Shown here: positions 17,967 through 30,322 of the stretch, one piece after another
Layout of the letters: every line of letters starts with the position of its first letter
Numbering within the stretch: position 1 is the stretch's first letter
DNA from: Vagococcus salmoninarum
GTDB lineage: Bacteria > Bacillota > Bacilli > Lactobacillales > Vagococcaceae
Length of the DNA: 64,000 nucleotides
Reading direction: 5' to 3'
Assembly (NCBI RefSeq): GCF_003987495.1
Contig: NZ_NGJU01000001.1
Coordinates: 1-64,000 of the forward strand
Position numbers and translations under genes: made by a program
The notes under the pieces: generated by a model
The model's database searches: none
Told to the model about the DNA's origin: nothing
Seen by the model: the letters and a program-made list of their open reading frames with translations, nothing else

Positions 17967-19490
17967 TAAGAGTGGGGCAAAAACTGCTAGCACAGCTCGA
18001 CCAACTCGTTTGTACCAAGGAATATCTAAGGCAGCAGCTAGACTAATTTCTTGGCAGTCTTTTTCGGTGGCTAAGAAATCAGTTAACATCTCTTTTAAAG
18101 CAGTCGTTTTATACATCCAGACGCCACATTCGAGATGTAAGTATAGACTGCGATAATCAAGATTAATCGTGCCGACGACGCCATAAATTCCATCAACAAC
18201 AAAAGTTTTAGAATGAATGAAGCCAGGGGTGTACTCGTAAATTTTCACGCCAGCTTCGATCAGTTGGGGATAGTTTGAACGACTCATTGTATGGACGTAC
18301 CACTTATCAGGGATATGCGGGGTTTGAATTCGTACATCAAGGCCACCTTTAGCAGCATTGCACAAAGATTCCATTAAGACATTGTCAATTACTAAGTAAG
18401 GAGTAGTGATGTAAATATACTTTTCTGCCCGATTAATCAGATTTAAGTAAACATTCTCACCAACAGTTTCATTTGTAAAGGGCATATCGGTATAAGGTTG
18501 ATAATAGCCACTGGTTGGTTCTGACAATTGGGGGTAGCCGGGATAATATTCGCAGTAATCCCGCTCTTCAGAACGTTGAAAATCCCAGAGAGCTAAGAAC
18601 ATTAATGTAAAGCCCCAAGCCCCTTCCCCTTTAAGTAACAAACCAGTATCTTTCCAATGACCAAATTTTTCAACTTTGTTAATGTATTCATCGGCTAAGT
18701 TATAACCACCAGTAAAGGCGACTTTACCGTCAATGACTGTTAGTTTTCGGTGATTGCGATTATTAAAAATCGAAGACAAGACTGGCACAAAAGGATTGAA
18801 GACCGCACATTTAATTCCCAGTTTTTCTAGTTTTTGATGGTAGTTATGGGGGAGGGTAAACATACAGCCCATGTCGTCGTAAGATAGGCGAACGTCAACG
18901 CCAGCTTGGGCTTTTCGGACTAAAATTTCTAGTAAACTATCCCACATCACCCCTTCTTCAATAATAAAGTATTCCATGAAAATATAATTTTCAGCTTTTT
19001 CTAATTCTTCAAGCATTTTTTCAAAGGCAATTTCACCAGTGGCTAAATACTCACTAGTCGTATTTTTAAAAGGGGGGACAATTCCGTAATTAGATAAATA
19101 GTGAGATTGAAAAAGGGCGTTGGGATTTTCCGAAGTCATCCGCAAGTCAGGAATCGTGCAAGCTAAAGCATGGGCTTCTTTTCCTTCAATTTCTGCCATC
19201 TTGTCAGTTAGTTTTTTCGGCATCCGCAAGCGCCCGAAAATTAAATAAATAAAAGTTCCAAAAATTGGTAATAACATAATTGGAATCAGCCAAGCAATTT
19301 TATAAGCGGGATTTGTTCGGGCATTGATAATCCGTAAAACAATTACGATCGACAAAATAATGTTTATGACATAAAAATAAACGAAAAATTCTTGGAAGCG
19401 TAAGACAATCGCGAAAATTAAACTTAGTTGAACAAGTAAGAGCAAGACCGTTAAAGCGGCTCGATGAGTCAATAATTTTAATAGGTTCAT
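17964..19490 (-). CDS. cls: Cardiolipin synthase (phospholipase D family)
   Basis: The 508-residue membrane enzyme joins two phosphatidylglycerols into cardiolipin and releases glycerol. Two N-terminal membrane helices (about residues 10-60, then PIMLLPIFGTFIYLIFG) are followed by two phospholipase D modules. Each has an HKD motif: HRKLTVIDGKVAFTGGYN near residue 240 and HSKTFVVDGIYGVVGTIN near residue 425. The length is normal for bacterial Cls. It is a single-gene unit that converges with the DUF6270 gene. Confidence 0.93.
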   Translation of the reverse strand: MNLLKLLTHRAALTVLLLLVQLSLIFAIVLRFQEFFVYFYVINIILSIVIVLRIINARTNPAYKIAWLIPIMLLPIFGTFIYLIFGRLRMPKKLTDKMAEIEGKEAHALACTIPDLRMTSENPNALFQSHYLSNYGIVPPFKNTTSEYLATGEIAFEKMLEELEKAENYIFMEYFIIEEGVMWDSLLEILVRKAQAGVDVRLSYDDMGCMFTLPHNYHQKLEKLGIKCAVFNPFVPVLSSIFNNRNHRKLTVIDGKVAFTGGYNLADEYINKVEKFGHWKDTGLLLKGEGAWGFTLMFLALWDFQRSEERDYCEYYPGYPQLSEPTSGYYQPYTDMPFTNETVGENVYLNLINRAEKYIYITTPYLVIDNVLMESLCNAAKGGLDVRIQTPHIPDKWYVHTMSRSNYPQLIEAGVKIYEYTPGFIHSKTFVVDGIYGVVGTINLDYRSLYLHLECGVWMYKTTALKEMLTDFLATEKDCQEISLAAALDIPWYKRVGRAVLAVFAPLL

Positions 19491-19596
19491 TTAGTTAACT
19501 CCTTTGTAATAATCAGAAAGACACCTTAATTATACGCTAATAGTCAATTAGATGGGAGTTTAATTGGTAATTACCAAGATTTAGTTAATTATTAAA

Positions 19597-20727
19597 TTAA
19601 GTTGGCTGAGAAGTGAGCTTTAAGATCGAGGCAATCATCCCGAGAATTAATAAGGCAATTAGGGTAAAAGAGAGATAAAAATTATTAAATAGATCAGTCG
19701 TCAAACCGAATAACAGGGGACCTAAAGCGCCGATCATAAAGCCACCAGACTGCATAAATGCTGATAAAGTAATAACTTCTTGGGCATTACGACTGTGAGT
19801 TAAAGGTAGCATTAAGGCTAGAGGGAACAAACCACCTGCTCCAAGACCGAGGAAAATCGTCACTATCCAAGGTGAGACATGGCATAACAATAAAATAATC
19901 CCAGTCAGTTCAGAGAAGCTACAAAACAACAACCAAAAGCGTTGATTTTGCTGACGGCTAACGAGCCAAGGAATCAAAAAACTCACAGGGATTTGAATCA
20001 TTGTAAACAATGTTAGTAACAAGCCGGCTGATTGGGGATTGAAACCAAGTGATTGGGCGAAGGGGGCTAGCCAAGCTGTTAAGGAATAAAAGACAGCTGC
20101 CATTAAGCTGAAAAAGAGCATAAGCCACCAGTTTTTCCTTTGCGGACTTTCGATGTTAGCTGTCACCTGAGTTTTAGGCGTGGCTTTAAGTAGCGGCAAC
20201 AATGCCAGAGCAGCTATCAAAGCTAGTAAGCTCCAAATACCTAGAGGGGATTGCCAATTGTCATTAAACCGTCGATAGAGAGGAATAGCTAAGCTTGAGG
20301 CTAAGGCCGCACCACAAACCATGGAGACTGAGTAAAAGGACATTAGATAATGACTAGTAGGATAGTGCTTTTTAATTAAGCCAGCAATTAAGGGGCCGGC
20401 CATGCCGATGCCCATCCCGGCTAAAAGGGCGGTAAAAATTAATAGTAAGCTACTGTGAAGTTTGAAACGAATGACTAAGGCACTAAAAAGCAAGACCATG
20501 GCAAAGAACAAGGCTTTTTCCACAGACCAGCGGCGACTAAGTTTAACTGCTAAGGGGGCAAATAAGCCCATACAGAAAACGGGAATTGTCGTAATTAAAC
20601 TAGCAGTTAAGCTAGTCATGGCAAGTTCCGTTTTGATAATCATTAACAAAGGGCCGACAGCGGTAATCGCTGGCCGTAAATTTAGAGATAATAGAATAAC
20701 GAGTAAGACAAAATATATTTTTTTCAT
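19597..20727 (-). CDS. CynX/NimT-type MFS transporter
   Basis: The 376-residue protein has about twelve membrane helices and the family opening LSLNLRPAITAVGPLL characteristic of the CynX/NimT (cyanate/nitroimidazole) branch of the major facilitator superfamily. I start at the ATG at 20727, which has GGAGT eight bases upstream; a longer frame beginning earlier has no such site. The substrate is unknown. It is transcribed away from a LysR regulator whose gene starts 120 bp off, a classic regulator-transporter pair. Confidence 0.85.
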   Translation of the reverse strand: MKKIYFVLLVILLSLNLRPAITAVGPLLMIIKTELAMTSLTASLITTIPVFCMGLFAPLAVKLSRRWSVEKALFFAMVLLFSALVIRFKLHSSLLLIFTALLAGMGIGMAGPLIAGLIKKHYPTSHYLMSFYSVSMVCGAALASSLAIPLYRRFNDNWQSPLGIWSLLALIAALALLPLLKATPKTQVTANIESPQRKNWWLMLFFSLMAAVFYSLTAWLAPFAQSLGFNPQSAGLLLTLFTMIQIPVSFLIPWLVSRQQNQRFWLLFCSFSELTGIILLLCHVSPWIVTIFLGLGAGGLFPLALMLPLTHSRNAQEVITLSAFMQSGGFMIGALGPLLFGLTTDLFNNFYLSFTLIALLILGMIASILKLTSQPT

Positions 20728-20788
20728 GTGATAACACTCCTTTTTTATAGTGATAATTGGAGTATATCCTTGCAGAGATGATAAAACC

Positions 20789-20804
20789 ATACTATTATTA
20801 CTAT
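20789..20804. promoter_or_regulatory. Possible LysR binding dyad in the cynX-like/lysR divergent promoter
   Basis: ATACTATTATTACTAT is an imperfect palindrome between the divergent genes; 12 of 16 positions are symmetric. Its location fits a LysR-type operator, but this is not proven. Confidence 0.3.
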
Positions 20805-20847
20805 AGAAACGATAGGGAAAAGCTATTGTTGAAAGGTGGAAACAGTC

Positions 20848-21717
20848 GTGGAGTTAAAACAGTTACGTTACTTTTTAGTTTTATGTGAAGAATTACATTT
20901 TTCCGAAGCAGCCTTTCGTTTAGGCATCTCACAACCAAGTTTAAGTCAACAAATTAAAAACTTAGAAAGTGAAGTTGGGCTATTACTATTTGATCGAATC
21001 GGTAAAAAAAACAGTCAAACAGAAGCGGGTCGCCGTTTAGAATTTTATGCCAGAAAAATTATTAACAGTATTCAAGATGCAGAATTAGCAATCGAAGATT
21101 TAAAAACCGGAGGCAGTGGTCAAATCCGCGTAGCCATGTTGCCTTCAGATCTTGATTATCGTTTAAGTCAGATGTTAGCAGAGTTTCATCAAACGTATCC
21201 AGAAGTTAAAGTGACGGTCATTCCCTCATTGGAAATTGAACAACTGTTAATAAAAAATCAAGTCGACCTTGGAGTTGGCTTGTTAAGAAGCCCCTCGAAA
21301 CAGCTCAATCAAGAAAGTATTTTTACTGAAACTTACGGCTTGTTTGTGCCAAAGACTCACCCATTAAGCCAAGTCAAAAGCATTCAAGGGAAAGACTTAG
21401 AAAAGCTGCCATTGTTACTTTATCCAAGTGGTTTTTACGGGCGTCAGTTAATTGACCAGTGGGCGCAGGAGCGGAAGTTAAGTTTAGAAACGGTCATGGA
21501 AACAGGTTCAGCTAGTTCTCAGTTTCAGTTAACCGAAAAAGGTGTAGGACTAACAATTCAACCACAACATCTAATTGGCGAACTAGGAACAGAAAATTTA
21601 GTGGCAATTGAAATTAGCGACGGCCCGATTCGGGAAGTGGCTATTAGTTATTTAAAAGACAGATACATTAGTAAAGTTATGTTAGATTTTATGACTGCCG
21701 TCAGTTTAATATTTTAA
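20848..21717 (+). CDS. LysR-family transcriptional regulator
   Basis: The 289-residue LysR regulator has the N-terminal winged helix-turn-helix (ELKQLRYFLVLCEELHFSEAAFRLGISQPSLSQQI) and a substrate-binding domain starting near GGSGQIRVAMLPS. I choose the GTG at 20848, eight bases after AAAGGTGG, which gives the standard MELKQLRYF start; a GTG four codons earlier is less well placed. It probably controls the divergent CynX-like transporter. No cyanase or other target gene is near, so the inducer is unknown. Confidence 0.88.
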   Translation: MELKQLRYFLVLCEELHFSEAAFRLGISQPSLSQQIKNLESEVGLLLFDRIGKKNSQTEAGRRLEFYARKIINSIQDAELAIEDLKTGGSGQIRVAMLPSDLDYRLSQMLAEFHQTYPEVKVTVIPSLEIEQLLIKNQVDLGVGLLRSPSKQLNQESIFTETYGLFVPKTHPLSQVKSIQGKDLEKLPLLLYPSGFYGRQLIDQWAQERKLSLETVMETGSASSQFQLTEKGVGLTIQPQHLIGELGTENLVAIEISDGPIREVAISYLKDRYISKVMLDFMTAVSLIF

Positions 21718-21800
21718 TGAAAACTAAGTCAAAATCAAAGAAAACTTTCAGAAAAAATGCTATAATCAAGGCTTGTTTTAAAGAAATCTAGGGGGATATT

Positions 21801-22703
21801 ATGACATTTAAACAATTATGGGAATTAGGGGAAATCTACACTGCACCACTGAATTTATTTTTAATTTTATTAGGAGCATCCTTTGCTAAAGGGGAATTTG
21901 GCGTTTTTGGGAATTGGCGTTTAGTCATTTATATTTTTACGATTGTCTTTTTTCATATTGCTGTAAATATTTTTAATAACTACATGGATTATCAAAATGC
22001 GTCAGAAGAGCACGATTATAAAGAAGCGAGTAATATTATTGGCCGAGAAGGTTTGAGTCTGCCATTAGTAAAAGGCGTTTTTTATGGTTTTATGGCAGCT
22101 TCTGGTCTTTTAGGTTTGATACTAGTCATGAATACTAACTGGTTTTTAGTGATTATTGGTTTCATTGGTTACTATGTTGGCCTTTTTTATTCGGCGGGGC
22201 CGCGGCCTCTTAACAGCTTACCAATTGCTGAAACAGTGACGTCGATTGCCAGTGGCTTTTTAGTGCCCTTTGTTGCTGCTTATGTTGTTAGTTTTCCGAC
22301 GGGAGAGTTTACTTTAAGTTATGCCGCTCAATTATTTCTGGTCTGTCTGCCACCAGTTTTAATGATGTTTAATAACTTATTAGCTAATAATACATGTGAT
22401 TTAAAAGAGGACATCGTGAACGGTCGCAAAACTTTAGTCTATTATATCGGTCAACCAAAAGCTGTGAGACTGTTACAAGTCTTTTTCTTATTAAGCTTTG
22501 GCTTGTTACCAGTATTAGTCTTACTAGGTTTAGCACCATGGCCAGTCTTAGTTTTAATTTTACTTGTGCCAAAATTATGGCAACAATTGAAAGGTTACTT
22601 TGGGACCCAAGACAAACAAAAGACCTTTCCACTTGTGTTAAAAAGCATGGCTTCAATTATGGTTGGCTATCCGGTATTGTATTTTATTGGGGTGTTGTTT
22701 TAA
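21801..22703 (+). CDS. menA: 1,4-dihydroxy-2-naphthoate polyprenyltransferase MenA
   Basis: The 300-residue integral membrane prenyltransferase of the UbiA family attaches the isoprenoid tail to 1,4-dihydroxy-2-naphthoate and makes demethylmenaquinone. It has the two Asp-rich motifs that bind the prenyl diphosphate through magnesium: NNYMDYQNASEEHD near residue 60 and NNTCDLKEDIVNGRKTL near residue 200. About eight to nine membrane helices fit the family. Other menaquinone genes are not in the window. Ribosome binding site AGGGGG precedes the ATG. Confidence 0.88.
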   Translation: MTFKQLWELGEIYTAPLNLFLILLGASFAKGEFGVFGNWRLVIYIFTIVFFHIAVNIFNNYMDYQNASEEHDYKEASNIIGREGLSLPLVKGVFYGFMAASGLLGLILVMNTNWFLVIIGFIGYYVGLFYSAGPRPLNSLPIAETVTSIASGFLVPFVAAYVVSFPTGEFTLSYAAQLFLVCLPPVLMMFNNLLANNTCDLKEDIVNGRKTLVYYIGQPKAVRLLQVFFLLSFGLLPVLVLLGLAPWPVLVLILLVPKLWQQLKGYFGTQDKQKTFPLVLKSMASIMVGYPVLYFIGVLF

Positions 22704-22721
22704 GAGAACAGGATAAAGGAT

Positions 22722-22757
22722 AAAGTAGTTGCCTTTTGTAAGGTTGACTACTTTTTT
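22722..22757 (+). terminator. Terminator after menA
   Basis: AAAGTAGTT / GACTACTTT stem, including an inner GCC/GG pair, runs into TTTTTT. Confidence 0.75.
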
Positions 22758-22788
22758 ATTTATAAAGATTCCAATCTAATAAAATTTA

Positions 22789-22861
22789 AATCCTAGAAGA
22801 ACTAGGATTGCCTTAATTATAGACACTATCATTTGAAATTCATTCTCAATTAGGCTAAAAT
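22789..22861 (+). promoter_or_regulatory. suf operon promoter with overlapping Fur-like box
   Basis: A perfect promoter is visible: TTGAAA at 22833-22838, a 17-base spacer, and TAAAAT at 22856-22861. The -35 element and spacer contain TGAAATTCATTCTCA (22834-22848), which agrees with the 7-1-7 Fur/PerR consensus TGATAATNATTATCA at 11 of 14 fixed positions. Just upstream is a perfect dyad AATCCTAG / CTAGGATT (22789-22809). Iron or peroxide control of suf through a Fur-family repressor is likely. Confidence 0.55.
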
Positions 22862-22910
22862 AAGGAGGATTGGTTTTATCAGCAAAAATTGAATGTGGAG
22901 GTAATGATAG

Positions 22911-23678
22911 ATGTCCGTATTAGAAGTGAAAAACTTACATGTCTCAATTGAGGACAAAGAAATTTTAAAAGGTGTGAACCTAGTAATGAAAACAGGTGAA
23001 ATTCACGCCATTATGGGGCCTAACGGTACCGGTAAATCAACTTTATCAGCAGCAATTATGGGAAATCCAAATTACGAAGTCACAGAAGGTGAAATTCTGT
23101 TAGACGGCGTTAATATTTTAGAATTAGAAGTTGACGAAAGAGCCCGTGCAGGAATCTTCCTAGCAATGCAATACCCAAGTGAAATTCCTGGGATTACTAA
23201 TGCTGAATTCATGCGAGCAGCAATTAATGCCAAACGTGCTGAAGACGATAAAATTTCAGTGATGGATTTTATTAAAAAATTAGATCAAAAAATGGAATTA
23301 CTTGATATGGCTGAAGAAATGGCTGAACGTTACTTAAACGAAGGCTTTTCTGGTGGTGAGAAAAAACGTAATGAGATTTTACAATTATTAATGATGGAAC
23401 CAACGTTTGCCATCCTTGATGAGATTGATTCTGGTCTAGATATCGATGCCTTGAAAGTTGTGTCAAAAGGCGTGAATGAAATGCGTGGCGATAACTTTGG
23501 CGCTTTGATTATTACTCACTACCAACGTCTCTTAAACTACATCACACCTGATGTTGTACATGTGATGATGGAAGGCCGCGTAGTTAAAACAGGCGGCGCT
23601 GACTTAGCGAAGCGTTTAGAAGCAGAAGGTTACGTCGGGATTAGTAAAGAATTAGGAATCGAATTTAAAGACGAATAA
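22911..23678 (+). CDS. sufC: Fe-S assembly ATPase SufC
   Basis: The 255-residue cytoplasmic ABC-type ATPase of the SufBCD scaffold complex has Walker A (GPNGTGKST, residues 36-44), the signature FSGGEKKRNE and Walker B (FAILDEIDSGLD). ATP binding by SufC drives shape changes in SufB and SufD that let a cluster form. It is the first gene of sufCDSUB, the standard Firmicute order. Ribosome binding site TGGAGGT lies before the ATG. Confidence 0.96.
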   Translation: MSVLEVKNLHVSIEDKEILKGVNLVMKTGEIHAIMGPNGTGKSTLSAAIMGNPNYEVTEGEILLDGVNILELEVDERARAGIFLAMQYPSEIPGITNAEFMRAAINAKRAEDDKISVMDFIKKLDQKMELLDMAEEMAERYLNEGFSGGEKKRNEILQLLMMEPTFAILDEIDSGLDIDALKVVSKGVNEMRGDNFGALIITHYQRLLNYITPDVVHVMMEGRVVKTGGADLAKRLEAEGYVGISKELGIEFKDE

Positions 23679-23696
23679 GAAAGGATGACAAGATAA

Positions 23697-26689
<2,993 letters not shown>

Positions 26690-26693
<4 letters not shown>

Positions 26694-28117
26694 GTGAACA
26701 AATAACTGACTTAGACTTAGGAACAAGCGAAGTTCCTGAACTTGAAGAATACCGTTACGGTTTCCATGATGATGTGGAATCAGTCTTTACGACGGGTGCT
26801 GGCTTAACAGAAGAAATCGTTCGTGAAATTTCACGAGTCAAAGAAGAACCAGAGTGGATGTTAGACTTCCGCTTAAAATCTTTCGAGACATTCAAAAAAA
26901 TGCCAATGCAAAAATGGGGACCTGATTTATCAGACATTGATTTTGAAGCCTTAACTTATTATAAAAAAGCAAGTAACGAACCAGCCCGTGACTGGGATGA
27001 TGTGCCAGATAAAATCAAAGAAACCTTTGAACGAATCGGGATTCCAGAAGCAGAACGTAAATACTTAGCGGGAGCAAGTGCTCAGTATGAATCAGAAGTG
27101 GTTTACCACAACATGAAAGAAGAATTCTCGAAACTGGGAATCGTCTTTACTGATACGGATTCAGCTTTAAAAGAATACCCTGAATTATTCAAAGAATACT
27201 TTTCAAAATTAGTCCCACCAACAGATAACAAATTAGCGGCTTTAAACTCGGCTGTTTGGTCTGGCGGAACGTTTATTTATGTGCCTAAAGGGGTTCAGTG
27301 TGACGTGCCACTACAAACTTACTTCCGAATCAATGCCGAAAACATGGGTCAATTCGAAAGAACCTTAATTATTGTTGACGAAGGGGCCAGCGTTCACTAC
27401 GTGGAAGGCTGTACGGCACCGACGTATTCAACTAATAGTTTACATGCAGCGATCGTTGAAATCTTTACTCGGAAAGACGCCTACTGTCGTTATACAACAA
27501 TCCAAAACTGGTCAGATAACGTTTATAACTTAGTGACAAAACGCGCGAAAGCCTATGAAAATGCCACAGTTGAGTGGATTGATGGTAACTTAGGTGCCAA
27601 AACAACGATGAAATACCCATCTGTTTACTTAGATGGTCGTGGGGCTCGTGGGACAATGCTTTCAGTGGCCTTTGCCAATGAAGGACAAATCCAAGACACT
27701 GGTGCGAAAATGATTCATAATGCACCAAACACGTCGAGCTCAATTATTTCAAAATCAATTGCTAAAAACGGTGGGGAAGTTAACTACCGTGGGCAAGTCA
27801 CTTTCGCCAAGAAGAGCCAAGGCTCAATCTCTCATATCGAATGTGACACAATCATTATGGATGACTTATCGAAAAGTGATACGATTCCTTTTAACGAAAT
27901 TCATAACAGCCAAGTTGCTTTAGAGCACGAAGCGAAAGTCTCAAAAATCTCAGAAGAACAGTTATACTATCTAATGAGTCGTGGCTTAACTGAGATCCAA
28001 GCCACAGAGATGATTGTCATGGGCTTCGTTGAACCATTTACGAAAGAACTTCCGATGGAATATGCCGTTGAATTGAATCGGTTGATTCAGTATGAGATGG
28101 AAGGCAGTGTAGGTTAA
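26690..28117 (+). CDS. sufB: Fe-S assembly scaffold protein SufB
   Basis: The 475-residue SufB is the main scaffold on which clusters are built by SufBC2D. Family landmarks include [30 protein letters not shown] with the conserved Cys that takes sulfur, and [12 protein letters not shown]. It is the last gene of the operon and ends at a strong terminator, beyond which two mobile elements have inserted. The operon itself is intact. Confidence 0.96.
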
Positions 28118-28127
28118 TCATGTTATA

Positions 28128-28171
28128 AGAGCTAGAAAAGGCGTTGTATAGCCAATTCTAGTTCTTTTTTT
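28128..28171 (+). terminator. suf operon terminator
   Basis: AGAGCTAGAA / TTCTAGTTCT stem with an inner GGC/GCC pair, followed by seven T residues. The left att site of the satellite lies 31 bp further on. Confidence 0.85.
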
Positions 28172-28201
28172 GCCTTCTTTTAGAAAAAAGCTATCTTAAA
28201 A

Positions 28202-28214
28202 GCTATCTATTTGT
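28202..28214. repeat. attL candidate of the phage satellite (13-bp core)
   Basis: GCTATCTATTTGT is repeated exactly at 41999-42011. It directly abuts the stop codon of the integrase gene, as attP-derived sites often do. A second AGCTATCT lies 11 bases upstream, and a similar doublet is present at the right end. Confidence 0.7.
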
Positions 28215-29366
28215 TTAGAAGCCTAAATAGTTTGCCAATTTCTGACTAGTATTTTCGGCTTGTTGCGGTGTAACGTGAGAATAGATATTCATTGTTGTTT
28301 TCACATCTTTGTGGCCAAGTCTTTTCTGAACCTCATTGATTGTTGCCCCAGATTCAAACATGAGAGAACAGGCGGTATGTCTGAATCCATGAGGCGTTAT
28401 CGTTTCAAAGTTATGACCGGCTGCCGTTGCCTTCTTATAAATCCAGTCTAGCCAATCGTTAACAGCTTGCGGATAATAAAGATCATTTAAACTATTAGGA
28501 AACAGCAATTGCTTCTTTTTTGATGTATTGTAGCCAAGCTTTAAATAATCTTGTTGTAAGGTGCTGATCCATTTACGCAAAACTTTCAGTGTATCATCAT
28601 CAAGGCTAATCGTTCTGTAAGAGCTAGTAGTTTTTGGTGTCTGCATAATAATATTGTCATGTTCATCAATGGCAATAGTTTTTCCGATGGTAAGTGTCTT
28701 GTTGAATGAGTCAACATCAGTAATATATAGCGCTAAGGCTTCTGACTTTCTCATGCCAGTAATGGCTAATAACCGGAAGAAGGCGAAATATTTATAATTA
28801 TCTAATGTTTCAACAAATTGAAGAAAACTCTTAAGCTGATCTTTATCATAAAAGTTCGGCTTTTTTTCAGCTTCTTTCCGCCTGGGAAGGATAGTTTTTT
28901 TCATTGGATTAGACTCCATTAGTTCCATAGACACACCATAATTCATAACTTGAGCGGTAGCACGTCTAATATAATGATACTGCTTATAGACGTCATGCCA
29001 TTCGTTCACACACTTTTGACAGTATGAAACGGTGATTTTATCAAGCTTCATTGTACCAAACTTAGGCAAGACATGATTCTCAATAAATCGCCTATTTGTT
29101 GCAATTGTAGAAGGCTTTACACTCTTTCTGTGCTGTTCTAACCAATCATCGTAAAGTTCTTTGAATGTGGTGCTAGGCTTTTTTCTGGAAGCTTTTAGAA
29201 TGTTAGACTTTAGCTTATCAAATTCAAGTGAAGCGTCTGCTTTAGTGTCAAAGCCTTTTCGTGTTGTAACTATTTTCTTGTTAGTAATTGGATCAGTAGC
29301 CACGTAACCGCTGAATTGCCACTTACGTTTGTTGTCCTTATTCTTGTATTGTTTGAATGTTGCCAT
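28215..29366 (-). CDS. int: Tyrosine integrase of the phage satellite
   Basis: The 383-residue phage-type tyrosine recombinase has an N-terminal AP2-like arm-binding domain (to about 55), the SAM-like core-binding domain (TTFKELYDDWLEQH onward) and a catalytic domain. The catalytic domain carries the Arg in TGMRKSEAL, HGFRH near residue 325, a His in RLGHKDVKTT, and the Tyr nucleophile in MNIYSHV. It would integrate and, with an excisionase, excise the element at the 13-bp core touching its stop codon. It is related to the ICE integrase at 42227. Confidence 0.92.
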   Translation of the reverse strand: MATFKQYKNKDNKRKWQFSGYVATDPITNKKIVTTRKGFDTKADASLEFDKLKSNILKASRKKPSTTFKELYDDWLEQHRKSVKPSTIATNRRFIENHVLPKFGTMKLDKITVSYCQKCVNEWHDVYKQYHYIRRATAQVMNYGVSMELMESNPMKKTILPRRKEAEKKPNFYDKDQLKSFLQFVETLDNYKYFAFFRLLAITGMRKSEALALYITDVDSFNKTLTIGKTIAIDEHDNIIMQTPKTTSSYRTISLDDDTLKVLRKWISTLQQDYLKLGYNTSKKKQLLFPNSLNDLYYPQAVNDWLDWIYKKATAAGHNFETITPHGFRHTACSLMFESGATINEVQKRLGHKDVKTTMNIYSHVTPQQAENTSQKLANYLGF

Positions 29367-29384
29367 TGTATATCCTCCTTGTCG

Positions 29385-29396
29385 CTAGCTGGGGGC
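29385..29396. repeat. TAGCTGGGGGC repeat, copy 1
   Basis: CTAGCTGGGGGC occurs here just upstream of int, again at 30849-30860, and its 11-base core inverted at 41973-41983 next to the right att. These G-rich copies could be arm sites for integrase or excisionase. Confidence 0.4.
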
Positions 29397-29410
29397 AAGG
29401 AATTAGAGGG

Positions 29411-30187
29411 TTACTTCAATTTTTCAATCTTGTGCATTGCTTCTTGAATAATATCTGTTACAGAATTATATATATTTAAGTCAATACTTCCCAAGACTTC
29501 AAACTTACTAGACTTTTCATCTAAAGCGTAACTATCCAAGTTAATCATAGTTTTGTTTAGTTCGTATAAAGAATGACTTATAAAACCAGAATTAGTATGA
29601 CTAACACCACCAATTAATAAATCACATATTTTTGCTACTAAAGTAATCGATTCATCCAAATCAAAAAAATCTCCATCTAATAATTTATATTCTGAGTAAA
29701 TCAAATCAATAAATTCATTGTATTGGTTATAATATAAGTCATCTTTTGAAACATATTTCGTTTTGTTGTCTTTTATATATATATCGATTTTCTCATCTAA
29801 TAATGAATAGAAAATATCAGAAATAACCATAAACCTTTCATCATAATTTTTAGGAAAGTCATTATCCGAGAAGCCTAAATTATTTTCGTAACTTCTTATT
29901 TCGTTTGAAAGATAAATAATAAAATGTATAAAGTCTTTATCAATTCCGTAAAGAAGTTCACTAGTAGTAACTGAACCAAGGTGTGCAATTTTTTCTAATC
30001 TTGCTTTATTGGGAAGATTTTTCCCCGTTTCCCAATTGGAAATAGTTCCACTTTTTGATTTTTCGTCTACTTTTAGTGCGAAATCACTCATGCTTAGATT
30101 TAGTTTAAGTCTGATTTTTTTTATTCTTTGTCCAACTTTTTGAGGATCGGGCTTTAATAGTTCGTTTAACAAATCGTTTTGTTTCAT
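29411..30187 (-). CDS. HTH repressor (CI/Stl-like) of the phage satellite
   Basis: The 258-residue protein has an N-terminal HTH_3 domain (IKKIRLKLNLSMSDFALKVDEKSKSGTISNWETGK, about residues 18-52) and a 170-residue C-terminal region of unknown fold. No LexA-type Ser-Lys protease site is evident. In PICIs a repressor at this place is not cleaved after DNA damage but is removed by binding a helper-phage protein; the absence of a self-cleavage domain fits that. It is divergent from the Cro-like gene, and the shared region holds the repeated operators. Confidence 0.8.
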   Translation of the reverse strand: MKQNDLLNELLKPDPQKVGQRIKKIRLKLNLSMSDFALKVDEKSKSGTISNWETGKNLPNKARLEKIAHLGSVTTSELLYGIDKDFIHFIIYLSNEIRSYENNLGFSDNDFPKNYDERFMVISDIFYSLLDEKIDIYIKDNKTKYVSKDDLYYNQYNEFIDLIYSEYKLLDGDFFDLDESITLVAKICDLLIGGVSHTNSGFISHSLYELNKTMINLDSYALDEKSSKFEVLGSIDLNIYNSVTDIIQEAMHKIEKLK

Positions 30188-30223
30188 ATTTTCACCTCCG
30201 TTAGTACTTATTCTAAACTATTT

Positions 30224-30301
30224 TGCAAAGAAATACAAAGAAAAGTTTGACTTGATTAAATAATAGTGTTATAAATAGTTATGCAAAGAAATGCAAAGAA
30301 A
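30224..30301. promoter_or_regulatory. Divergent satellite switch region with repeated operators
   Basis: The 20-mer TGCAAAGAAATACAAAGAAA occurs at 30224-30243, with one mismatch at 30282-30301, and exactly again inside the end of the cro-like gene (30525-30544). Each copy is two tandem half sites (GCAAAGAAA and ACAAAGAAA). They are probable binding sites for the repressor and/or Cro-like protein. Confidence 0.65.
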
Positions 30302-30322
30302 GTTCGAAAGGGGGTGGGATAA

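Noticed and set aside
22384-22723. Frames on both strands at the end of menA
   Set aside because: They overlap a full-length MenA frame, and their translations show no family features.
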